Part shown: in pieces, positions 13,196 to 22,723 of the stretch
Layout: each line of letters starts with the position of its first letter
Numbering within the stretch: the stretch's first letter is position 1
Source: Antedon bifida
Lineage: Eukaryota; Echinodermata; Crinoidea; Comatulida; Antedonidae
DNA: 64,000 bases
Direction: 5' to 3'
Assembly: GCA_963402885.1 (NCBI GenBank)
Contig: OY727098.1
Coordinates: 28,062,417-28,126,416 of the forward strand
The notes under the pieces: generated by a model
What the model saw: the letters and a program-made list of their open reading frames with translations, nothing else
What the model was told of the DNA's origin: nothing
The model's database searches: none
Translations under genes and position numbers: made by a program

Positions 13196-13294
13196 TACTA
13201 ATATTACTACTTCCTATATTTGTGGAAACAAATCTTTATGTATATTTTTTTTGGCCAAATAAAAAACTTAACTACACAGCCAAGCCTATCAGCA

Positions 13295-13495
13295 ATGCGA
13301 GGTATATTCAGAGCGTCATTCTGACGACTGGAGCATTCTCTACTTCTCTACGGAGCGCCATTTATGCCTTTATTAACTTCAATAATAGAAATAGTACTAC
13401 GGTAACTGCTCAAGTGGACCCAATTTAGCACCAGGGTAGCACAGTGATATAAATATAAATAAAAGTCACTACTTTTAATATCGTTTCGTATATAC
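13295..13495 (+). repeat. Left terminal inverted repeat of the 5.4-kb element
   Basis: Begins TGCGAGGTATATTCAGAGCG and matches the inverted sequence ending at 18664, with scattered substitutions and small indels over about 190 bases. Confidence 0.88.
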
Positions 13496-13844
13496 CCATA
13501 TTACAAACTGATTAACAGAAACATCTTGGCATTCACATTGATTCAAATTTATCTTTTTCTTTTCTTGTAAATAAACTCCGTTCCAGAGAGAGCACTTCGC
13601 ATTATCTTTAAAGACAATTTGGTACCAGGGGAGCAGTGATATAAAATAGAAATAAAGTCTTTTCGTATGTTAATACACTGTGCTCAAGTGGACCCAATTT
13701 GGCACCATTAATGGAAAATAATGAATATTGTTTTTCTTTTATTTTGAAAGAGAGATATTTTGAGGCTAGATTGTAAATGTCAAGTGGAACTTTTTTTAAA
13801 TCAGAAACAAAGTTGCATGGCATTATTTTCCATTTTCCAAACTG

Positions 13845-13935
13845 CCATAAAACCTCGAAAAGAAGCCCATGTGCTCCTTCATTTTTAGTACTCTTGAGTG
13901 GGCTTCTTTTCCACATGGAGTTCTTTTCGAGATTA
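13845..13935. repeat. Hairpin-forming inverted repeat inside the 5.4-kb element
   Basis: CTCGAAAAGAAGCCCATGTG near 13855 faces an inverted, rearranged copy (GTGGGCTTCTTTTCCACATG then GAGTTCTTTTCGAG) near 13900-13933, giving a potential long hairpin. Confidence 0.7.
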
Positions 13936-15968
13936 TTGCTAGCTTCCCGCCCGGAAAATATTTTATTTACATGATTTGAAACATCTTCTAATGTAAATAA
14001 TTAACAGCATCAAAATTTAACAGTGTGGCGTGTTGACCGCGAATGACTAAAAATACCATCTTTACCATACACCTGCACAGACTCATTTGCATAACAACGC
14101 ACGCACATACCAAACTGTTTAAAATACCCGAAAATGACATCTATTATGTTTTCAAACAACAAGCATAAGAATCTTCAGTACCCCACCATGCTTGGGGCTG
14201 AGCAAAGACAATTTTGAAAAAAAGAGCTGTATACAGTAGGTTCCCGCCCGAAAAAATGGCGTTACATGATTTGAATGAAACAAACTATATAAGACTCACC
14301 AGGACAATATATGAGCTTGTCCCCGTAAAGTGCACCTATTCATTGAAATATAAAATTAAATATTAAGTCTCCAGTACTAGCCCATCCATAGTTGAGGCAG
14401 AGCAATGAAAATAGAGACCAGAAATGCACTTACTTATACTTATTACTATACATAGTCACCTATGATAATTATGATAATGTTAAAATTTCAATATCCAGAT
14501 GCGACTTCAGCATTTTCGGTGGGGTTTTCTACTTCTATGGCCTAGCCCGGCGGCGGAATTAGTCTAAGCTTCGAAATTGGTCTGGAAATAGGCATCTTTG
14601 CAAATGTTCTATATTTGATCTTATTTCACTCTCCATTAACCTCATATAAAAACCATCGGAGACTATCTGTTTAAAACATGTTTATTCTGGGACGGCGCGG
14701 CCATACACACCAACTACTATGAAGAATCGGACATTTCGCTACCAATGTTGCAACATTGATTAACAAAATCAACATTTAACGGTGGGGCGCGTTGACCGCG
14801 AATGACTAACAATACCATCTTTCCTACTACACCTGCACAAACTCATTTGTATAAAAACGAACGGCATACCAAACTATGATGAGAGATACATTCTCTTCTC
14901 AACACGTAACTCGTAACGAAGATAATTAATTCATTTTTTACATTAAAATTGAAGCCGCTAAACATAAAATTTACGAGATCAAATACATGTAGCGAAAGCC
15001 AAAAAAAAAGAGTAAAAATTCAAAAACACATTTGCATAACAACGCAGGGCTTACCAAACTGTTTAAAATAGCTACAAGGTCCCTAGAAATGACACCTATA
15101 GTATTTTGAAACATGATATATAAGAGTCTTCACTACCCCACCATGATTGGGGCTGAGCAAAGACAATTTTGAAAAAAATATTTATTGAAATATGAAATTA
15201 AAATATTAAGTCTCCAGTTAAGCTCACCATGGTTGGGGCAGAGCTAAGAATGAAAGCTTAGTCCTCGGAAATTATGAAACGAAATATAAAAGTCTTCAGG
15301 ACCAGCCATACAATGGTGATTGTTTCCCAAGTGTGAGACATGCAATGCACGCGGCCGTGACGGTAATTCAACAAAACAAAATTATGAAATACAAACAGAG
15401 CTAGCACACAGAAACCTACTTACTAATTTTAATATTTCTATAATTTAGAAAACAATTAGAATTATCATATCATCTTTGATAATTATAATGTTAAATTTCA
15501 ACTATCCAGATGCGAATTTTAGGTTGGGTTTTAAAAAACTCGACTTCATAATTATGCTTCAATTTCGAAGATTTGCTTAAAACATATTTATTTATTTATT
15601 CTACCATAAACTTTTATTCACAACATATTAGTAGGCCTACAATACAATATCTTGCATGAAACGGATATTTAAAAGTACACTATAATGTGTAACGGTAGAA
15701 TTACAATTCTAATGTAAAAGATTAACAAAATAAAAATTGAACAGTGTTGTGTGTTGATCGCGAATGACTAACAATACCATCTTTCCCACAGCACATGTGC
15801 ACATGCACTCATTTGCATAACAAACGCACGGCATACCAAACTACGATGAGATAAAATTAATTCTCTTCTAAACACGTAAGGAAGAGAATTAATTCCCTTT
15901 TTTTACATTAAAATAAATTGAGGGGGCTAAACATAAAATTTAAACCACCAAAGCAGTTTGCGAGAGCC

Positions 15969-16235
15969 AAAAAAAAAAAAAAAAAGATGGTAAATGTGCT
16001 CTCCCTGCCTCAGCACTAAGGCCCTGCCACAGCCTTTTGGGGTCGTTTCCACCACATCACCAGATGCATTGATGTTGTCGCCTCATGATGTGTGGTGGAA
16101 AGGGGGACGTATGATCTGTGAACCCCAAACACAGTGGCCGCATGCCTTTAACTCTATTCCACCGACCAGCGTGGGAATCGAACCCACGACATACGTGTTG
16201 TTAACACGACGCTCAGACGACTGAGCTAACTGATC
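15969..16235 (-). mobile_element. tRNA-headed SINE, copy 1
   Basis: Read on the minus strand, 16235-16164 is a 72-base cloverleaf. The 7-bp acceptor stem is GATCAGT/GCTGGTC, the D stem GCTC/GAGC, the anticodon arm has loop TTAACAA (anticodon AAC, Val-like), and the T arm is GTGGG TTCGATT CCCAC. A-box TAGCTCAGTCG and B-box GGTTCGATTCC are intact. About 180 bases of unrelated body follow, ending ACCATC and a T-run (15985-15969). The tRNA head plus body plus homopolymer tail is SINE structure. An ORF of 76 codons read on the plus strand is not considered coding. Confidence 0.82.
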
Positions 16236-16324
16236 ATTTTGGTTTTAGCAAGTTTAATAGGATATTTATGACGTAATGATCAATTACGTAATACATGTAT
16301 AAATAGACTATTATCAGCTTTTCA

Positions 16325-16410
16325 GTCATGTACTTGGTGGCGTAACGGGTAATGCTCAGTTTTGAGTGCTATCGGCTGAGGTTCGAACCTCGACGGATAT
16401 TTTTTTTTTT
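16325..16410 (+). other. Degenerate tRNA-like Pol III unit, copy 1
   Basis: A-box-like TGGCGTAACGG (16338-16348), B-box-like GGTTCGAACCT (16380-16390) in a GAGGTTCGAACCTC T-arm, then T-runs that would stop Pol III. TATAAATA lies about 35 bases upstream. The acceptor stem does not pair well, so this is tRNA-derived rather than a working tRNA. It diverges from the neighbouring SINE. Confidence 0.55.
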
Positions 16411-17742
16411 TTTTAATATTGTTTTTTTTTTTTAATAGAGATATGTGACACTGTATTGTCGAACATGTATGGTACCATACCGGTAGGTATTCAAATATGC
16501 TTAATACGAAAAGATATTAAAATTCAGTGACTTATTTCTATTTTATATCACTGTGCTCCCCTGGCTCCAAATTGAATCCACTTGAGCACAGTGTGTATTA
16601 ACATACGAAAAGATATTAAAATTCAGTGACTTATTTCTATTTTATATCACTAAACTAAAGGAGGGGAGTTTCTAGATTCCCGCCCGGAAAATTGTATCTT
16701 TACATGATTTGAATTTCTAATAAAGTTTAACAAAATCAAAATTTAATATTTAAATTTTATTTTGTGGCGTGTTCACCGCGTAGGACTAACAATACTATCT
16801 TTCCCATTACACCTGCACAAACTCATTTGCATAACAACGCAGGGCTTACCAAACTGTTTAAAATAGCTACAAGGTCCCCAGAAATGACACCTATAGTATT
16901 TTGAAACATGATATATAAGAGTCTTCACTTCCCCACCATGATTGGGGCTGAAAAAATATTTATTGAAATATGAAATTAAATATTAAGTCTCCAGTTAAGC
17001 TCACCATGGTTGGGGCAGAGCTAAGAATGAAAGCTTAGTCCCCGGAAATTATGAAACGAAATATACAAGTTTTCAGAACCAGCCATACAATGGTGATTGT
17101 TTCCCAAGTGTGAGACATGCAATGCACGCGGCCGTGACGGTAATTCAACAAAACAAAATTATGAAATACAAACAGAGCTAGCACACAGAAACCTACTTAC
17201 TAATTTTAATATTTCTATAATTTAGAAAACAATTAGAATTATCATATCATCTTTGATAATTATAATGTTAAATTTCAACTATCCAGATGCGAATTTTAGG
17301 TTGGGTTTTAAAAAACTCGACTTCATAATTATGCTTCAATTTCGAAGATTTGCTTAAAACATATTTATTTATTTATTCTACCATAAACTTTTATTCACAA
17401 CATATTAGTAGGCCTACAATACAATATCTTGCATGAAACGGATATTTAAAAGTACACTATAATGTGTAACGGTAGAATTACAATTCTAATGTAAAAGATT
17501 AACAAAATAAAAATTGAACAGTGTTGTGTGTTGATCGCGAATGACTAACAATACCATCTTTCCCACAGCACATGTGCACACTCATTTGCATAACAAACGC
17601 ACGGCATACCAAACTACGATGAGATAAAATTAATTCTCACGTAAACACGTAAGGAAGAGAATTAATTCCCTTTTTTTTACATTAAAATAAATTGAGGGGG
17701 CTAAACATAAAATTTAAACCACCAAAGCAGTTTGCGAGAGCC

Positions 17743-18009
17743 AAAAAAAAAAAAAAAAAGATGGTAAATGTGCTCTCCCTGCCTCAGCACTAAGGCCCTG
17801 CCACAGCCTTTTGGGGTCGTTTCCACCACATCACCAGATGCATTGATGTTGTCGCCTCATGATGTGTGGTGGAAAGGGGGACGTATGATCTGTGAACCCC
17901 AAACACAGTGGCCGCATGCCTTTAACTCTATTCCACCGACCAGCGTGGGAATCGAACCCACGACATACGTGTTGTTAACACGACGCTCAGACGACTGAGC
18001 TAACTGATC
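17743..18009 (-). mobile_element. tRNA-headed SINE, copy 2
   Basis: Same SINE as 15969-16235, carried in the duplicated block. The cloverleaf is 18009-17938 with identical A and B boxes and AAC anticodon loop. Confidence 0.82.
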
Positions 18010-18098
18010 ATTTTGGTTTTAGCAAGTTTAATAGGATATTTATGACGTAATGATCAATTACATTATACACGTATAAATAGACTATTATCAGCTTTTCA

Positions 18099-18185
18099 GT
18101 CATGTACTTGGTGGCGTAACGGGTAATGCTCAGTTTTGAGTGCTATCGGCTGAGGTTCGAACCTCGACGGATATTTTTTTTTTTT
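18099..18185 (+). other. Degenerate tRNA-like Pol III unit, copy 2
   Basis: Duplicate of 16325-16410: A-box-like segment at 18112-18122, B-box-like at 18154-18164, followed by T-runs. Confidence 0.55.
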
Positions 18186-18469
18186 TTTAATATTGTTTTT
18201 TTTTTTAAATAGAGATATGTGACACTGTATTGTCGAACATGTATGGTACCATACCGGTAGGTATTCAAATATGCTTAATACGAAAAGATATTAAATTTCA
18301 GTGACTTATTTCTATTTTATATCACTGTGCTCCACTGGCTCCAAGTTGGGTCCACTTGAGCACAGTGTATTAGCATACGAAAAGATATTAACATTCAATG
18401 ACTTGTTTCTATTTATATATCACTGTGCTCCACTGGCTCCAAATTGGGTCCACTTGAGCACAGTGTTTT

Positions 18470-18664
18470 AACATACGAAAAGATATTAAAATTAGTGACT
18501 TATTTCTATTTTATATCACTGTGCTCCACTGGTGCTAAATTTGGTCCACTTAACCAGTTACCGTAGTACTATTTCTATTTCGGAAGTAAATAAAGGCATA
18601 AATGGCGTTCCGTAGAAGTAGAGAATGCTCGATCGTCGAAATGACGCTCTGAATATACCTCGCA
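18470..18664 (-). repeat. Right terminal inverted repeat of the 5.4-kb element
   Basis: Inverted match to 13295-13495. It is preceded by tandem subterminal units (about 18290, 18380, 18480) around the word CTGTGCTCCACTGG. Confidence 0.88.
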
Positions 18665-19308
18665 ATGCACAATAAAACAATTTGTAATGGCGCCCTCTGG
18701 TGACTCAAAGAAATCATAAAATACTATGTACATCACAATCCATGATCACATGTACCACCCAGTACATTAATATGAAAATTAGAAGTACGAAAGCAAGATT
18801 GTCACGAGATGACCCTTATAAATAAAACATATATAAATACAGAAATGTAATAAAAAAAAACCAAGGTATTTTATATTACGTAATTTATAATAAGACAAGT
18901 ATAACGGAGACACACAGCCTATCATATTCTTTTTTTCGTAATCAATCATCATATTTATATAAAGAAATATATTTATTTATTATTTAAGTGGTCATCAATG
19001 CTGTTCCATAAATGTTGGCTGGAGACAGAAAAGAAATGGTCAGAAGTCAGACAAAGGGATCAAGTTCCGTTTATTTCGTCTTTTTATCATTATTTTTGTA
19101 CATTTTTTTTTCTATTAAAGGAACAAATTAATTATATTATTATACTTTTTATTTAATGTAAATAGTAAAATATGACACAAAAGTTACAGTGGTTTTTTTT
19201 TCTTTATTAACAAAATTTGCATAATGCATACAATATAAAAATAATGATAATATATTATTTGAGTTTAATAGCACCTTGATTAAAAATCTTTGTTCTTTCG
19301 AAATATCA
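18665..19308. other. Spacer between TIR element and GPX gene
   Basis: AT-rich DNA with no recognised gene. Its right end includes the GPX 3' UTR, with a minus-strand AATAAA at 19203-19208. Confidence 0.5.
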
Positions 19309-21215
19309 TTAAAGATCCTCATGAGAAACACGCCTTGTTGCTATAGAAACAAGGTCATTCCATAGGTCATGTACGTCTGTTTGTGGACCCCATACATTTA
19401 CAACTTGTCCATCTCTATTGACGAGGTACTTCCAAAAGTTCCAATTAGGTGAAACTCCACTACTTTCTGTAAATTTAAAATGATAGGAATGTAACTGGTA
19501 CAGTACAGAGTTTAACTGGTACAGTACAGAGTTTAACTGGTACAGTACAGAGTTTAACTGACTAGTATATTTTTTTTATCAAGATAAAAAGTTTTTAAAA
19601 AGTAGTAACTTTTCATTTAATCTTTTACTATTTTATAATTTTGATATTCCATGTTATTAATAACGAAGTCTCTGTATAATGTTGCATGCAGGGCCCCAAA
19701 AAATGTGCATTAAATTTGCGAAATAAAAAGTTTATACTGTACAACCAACTTACCAGCCAAGTACTTATATACAGGGTGTGCGTTGTCCCCAATAACATCA
19801 ATTTTTGAGAATAGTGGAAAGTTACAGTTGTAAGTTTGTTTGGCAAATTGACTGATTTGAGCATTACTTCCAGGTTCTTGGGATCCAAATTGATTACATG
19901 GAAAAGCTAGGATATTAAGGTGATCTTTTATTTCTCTAGCTTGACTCAACTGAGAAAGAGCTTCATAATGGTTATGTGTATAGCCACATTCACTTGCAAC
20001 ATTTACTACCAAAGATGGCTGAAAAGAAATACAGAAATGATATTTATTTCACACAATATACATACACAATAATTAACAATATCAAGAAAATATTTGAAGT
20101 AGATCCTAGTCTAGAATTGGTTCGCAAAATTTGCTAACAGTGTGCGAGAAACACATCATCATCAATTGAAAGGATTTATGTGTTATTTTTTATATGATTC
20201 TCCTTCATAAAAGTACCTATGAGGCCTAGCCTAAAATTCTAAGGTGTGGTATTCACAATAAAGTTAGTTAACAAATTAAAAATAAAGTAGTCAAAATACG
20301 AGACAAAAAAAGTGCGAAATAGAACTAGGCTAATACTTAGCACCCATTCCAACTACAAAATACAAGGCAGTGCGAAATAGAACTAGGCTAATACTTAGCA
20401 CCCATTCCAACTACAAAATACAAGGCAGTGCGAAATAGAACTAGGCTAATACTTAGCACCCATTCCAACTACAAAATACAAGGCAGTGCGAAATAGAACT
20501 AGGCTAATACTTAGCACCCATTCCAACTACAAAATACAAGGCAGTGCGAAATAGAACTAGGCTAATACTTAGCACCCATTCCAACTACAAAATACAAGGC
20601 AGGTACGCACAAAACTACAGTTCAGTTTTATTTCACACAACATTATACACTATTATCATGGAGGATACCTCCATGCTATTATTATCTACCTCCATGCTAT
20701 TATTATCTATCTTTCATATACTTATTATAATAAATACATGAATACAGTAATACATTTGATTTTGTGTGGTGATTCAGCCATATTCAAAGTCTGAAGAACC
20801 TCCAGATTAAACAAACAAAACAATAAATATTTAATATCCACTTTATTATTAAATAAGTCACACACACATAACACTAACAAACAGTCACATTTATTATGCG
20901 CAATTTGTGGCGGGCCATCCGATAGAGGGCCCACTAGCTAAAGCCTTAGCAGCCAGCTCACTAGGTAGGCCTCAGTCAGGCTCAGGCGCTCAGCTAGGCC
21001 CTAGAAGCTATATGTATGGATAGCTCTAAGTAGGCTAGCTAGCCTACCACGAAATTAACACACAAACAGTATACCTTTCCCCGATATTGTTCTAACGATA
21101 CCATTTCCCCTTCAATATCTGTAACTTTAAATGAATAAAAGTCTACAGCTTGGACTCCTATCGATAAAAAGTAATAAAGCAATACGTTAACCGAAGAAAA
21201 CATGTTTACCGCCAT
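19309..21215 (-). CDS. GPX7: ER-resident glutathione peroxidase, GPX7/GPX8 type, 3 coding exons
   Basis: Exons in transcription order 21075-21215, 19754-20018, 19309-19466; 187 residues, the same length as human GPX7. An N-terminal signal-like segment (about residues 4-22) precedes VDFYSFKVTDIEGE. The active site is a cysteine, encoded TGT, in VVNVASECGYT, so no selenocysteine insertion is required. Gln in AFPCNQFGSQEPG and Trp-Asn in PNWNFWKYLV complete the peroxidase tetrad. The protein ends HEDL, a KDEL-type ER-retention signal, as in vertebrate GPX7 and GPX8, which oxidise protein disulfide isomerase using peroxide. It cannot be assigned to GPX7 or GPX8 specifically and may represent their ancestor. 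Intron 1 holds a 58-bp tandem repeat. Head-to-head with CDC20. Confidence 0.93.
19494..19560. repeat. 21-bp tandem repeat, 3 copies, GPX intron 2
   Basis: Unit ACTGGTACAGTACAGAGTTTA repeated three times. Confidence 0.9.
20312..20603. repeat. 58-bp tandem repeat, 5 copies, GPX intron 1
   Basis: Unit starts GTGCGAAATAGAACTAGGCT and ends CTACAAAATACAAGGCA. The five copies are essentially identical, which points to recent expansion. Confidence 0.95.
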
Positions 21216-22723
21216 CTTTGCTTATTAGTTTCTTTGTAAATCTATTTCTATACTTTTATTTTATAAGCGCAAATTAGGTTTTATTAAAAAATACTAAATT
21301 ATTTAAATTACATTGTAACAGATATAATATTTAGATGAATTAAATGTATTTCAAAGAGTATTTATACTAGTAAATTATTATTTTTAAATTAATTATTATT
21401 ACACATAGACTTAAACCAACCGTAACTGTTGTGTGTGCTTGCGCGACATTTGAAATTGACCAATAAAAAATAACGAGAGCGGCTTATTTAAAATACACAA
21501 AGCAAGTTTGTGAATAATTTATAATACAGTAACACTACAGGGTATTTAAAGACACGTTTAATTGTAATTATAAACTGCTTGAACATTGTTTTTTCATTTT
21601 GAAAGGTAGGTAGGCCTATGTAATATTTCCTAGAGTGTAAATTAACCGTTTTTATTCAATAGGGTTTTTATATTAGGCCTAGGCCTAGAGGCTAGGCCTA
21701 TTATGACTTTTCGAATGTGGATTGTGAGTGACGGCGGTGTGGACTCTCAGTCACTCGAGAGTCAGGCTACGCATATATAGAGGCTAGGCTAGTAGGGGCC
21801 TAGGCCTACTACTTAGGCCTACCTAGTAGGCCCTAGGCCTATATAGTAGTAGGCATAGGCTAGTAGCTAAGAAGCCTATCTCAGTCAGTCAGTGTCATGA
21901 TGTCAATTGTCAGACCCCACTCATCGGTTACATTTATACTGTTCAGTGTTATATAACTTAAATAGATCAGGTATTAGGCTACGACCTCCAAGAGCAAATC
22001 TTTGTAGAACTAGAAAATCCTTCGTTGTAAATAGCATTCATATTTTTAATTCTAATGTAAGATGATAATGCAATTTTTAAATAGGCCTAGTTTCACATTT
22101 TTAACAGTATTTTTAACTTTTTATCTTGTATTTTTAATCTGTTATAATACTGCACGTTTTAAATTGTTGCAATATTGTTGTTTTAATTTACCAAGCAAAG
22201 TGAATTTCCATTTTTATGGACAAATAAAATTTCTTGAATCTTGATGGCATTCACATGGTCAACCATAAATAAATTTGCCTAATGTTTATCAAAAATCACC
22301 ATGATGGCATCACATCACAGTAGAACATAATTTAATATTGAATAAAGCCCCCCCCCCCCCTTATTTATTTCCTTGAAAAAACTCAATGCCACACATGCAT
22401 ATTAATAATTATTGTATTACAATCCATTTCTTCAATTTGTAGTAGAATTCATTGATTGACATGATCTACAATTTACCAAGCATTTTGATACAATTTTTAC
22501 TGAATTTTGATCACTTCTTGATATCAATTGTGTTGTATTTTTTCATATCTAGGGGTATTTATTTGATTTATACATGTTATTGTTACCATATTACACCCAA
22601 AAAAATAAACGGCTCCCCAAAATAAATTCCTCCATCGAATAAACGATCCACCCATCCCTAAAAACCCCACCTGAACAATAAATGAATAGTTGATTAATTT
22701 GATTACAGAGACCAGTAATCAGA
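21216..22723. other. Divergent intergenic region GPX/CDC20 including CDC20 5' UTR intron
   Basis: 1.5 kb between start codons. 21605-21880 is low-complexity DNA built from TAGGCCTAGGCCT words. An acceptor (GATTACAG, ending 22708) begins the CDC20 exon, so most of 21.6-22.7 kb is likely a 5' UTR intron. Confidence 0.55.
21441..21464. promoter_or_regulatory. CDE/CHR-like plus CCAAT motif between GPX and CDC20
   Basis: GCGCG (21441-21445) is followed three bases later by TTTGAA (21449-21454), and CCAAT lies at 21460-21464. A CDE/CHR pair with a nearby CCAAT box is the known arrangement in G2/M-expressed genes, including mammalian CDC20, bound by DREAM/MuvB and NF-Y. In this gene the first exon would be non-coding, since an acceptor lies at 22708 just before the CDC20 ATG. 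TSS not determined. Confidence 0.5.

Larger units (their letters stand above)
15028..16660. repeat. Internal duplication, copy 1
   Basis: Aligns with 16821-18430 at an offset of about 1,774-1,793 bases with very few differences, including the SINE, the tRNA-like unit and both poly-T tracts. Confidence 0.93.
16821..18430. repeat. Internal duplication, copy 2
   Basis: Near-identical second copy of 15028-16660, so the duplication is recent compared with other modules of the element. Confidence 0.93.
13295..18664. mobile_element. 5.4-kb non-autonomous DNA element with about 200-bp terminal inverted repeats
   Basis: The sequence entering at 13295 (TGCGAGGTATATTCAGAGCG) recurs inverted, ending at 18664. 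The two arms stay alignable for about 190 bases through TTTATGCCTTTATT, TAGTACTACGGTAACTG and a GTGGACC..TTTAGCACCA segment. The interior has no transposase-like ORF. It is a mosaic of repeated modules: subterminal units around CACTGTGCTCCACTGG on both sides, several copies of a TTCCCGCCCGGAAAA..TTTACATGATTTGAA module (about 13945, 14241, 16676) and of a GTTGACCGCGAATGACTAA module (about 14035, 14790, 15750, 17530), and a 1.77-kb internal duplication. No clear target-site duplication was identified, so the superfamily is unknown. Its left end is 100 bases from the SPTLC1 start codon. Confidence 0.8.

Noticed and set aside
16164-16235. Functional tRNA-Val(AAC) gene
   Set aside because: The cloverleaf is good, but it is fused to a SINE body with a T tail, has a mismatched first anticodon-stem pair and is duplicated with the transposon.
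15994-17998. Two identical 76-codon ORFs
   Set aside because: They are antisense readings of the tRNA-headed SINE, including its T arm and anticodon arm.
19754-20018. Selenocysteine in the GPX active site
   Set aside because: The active-site codon is TGT (Cys), as in GPX7/8, with no in-frame TGA.
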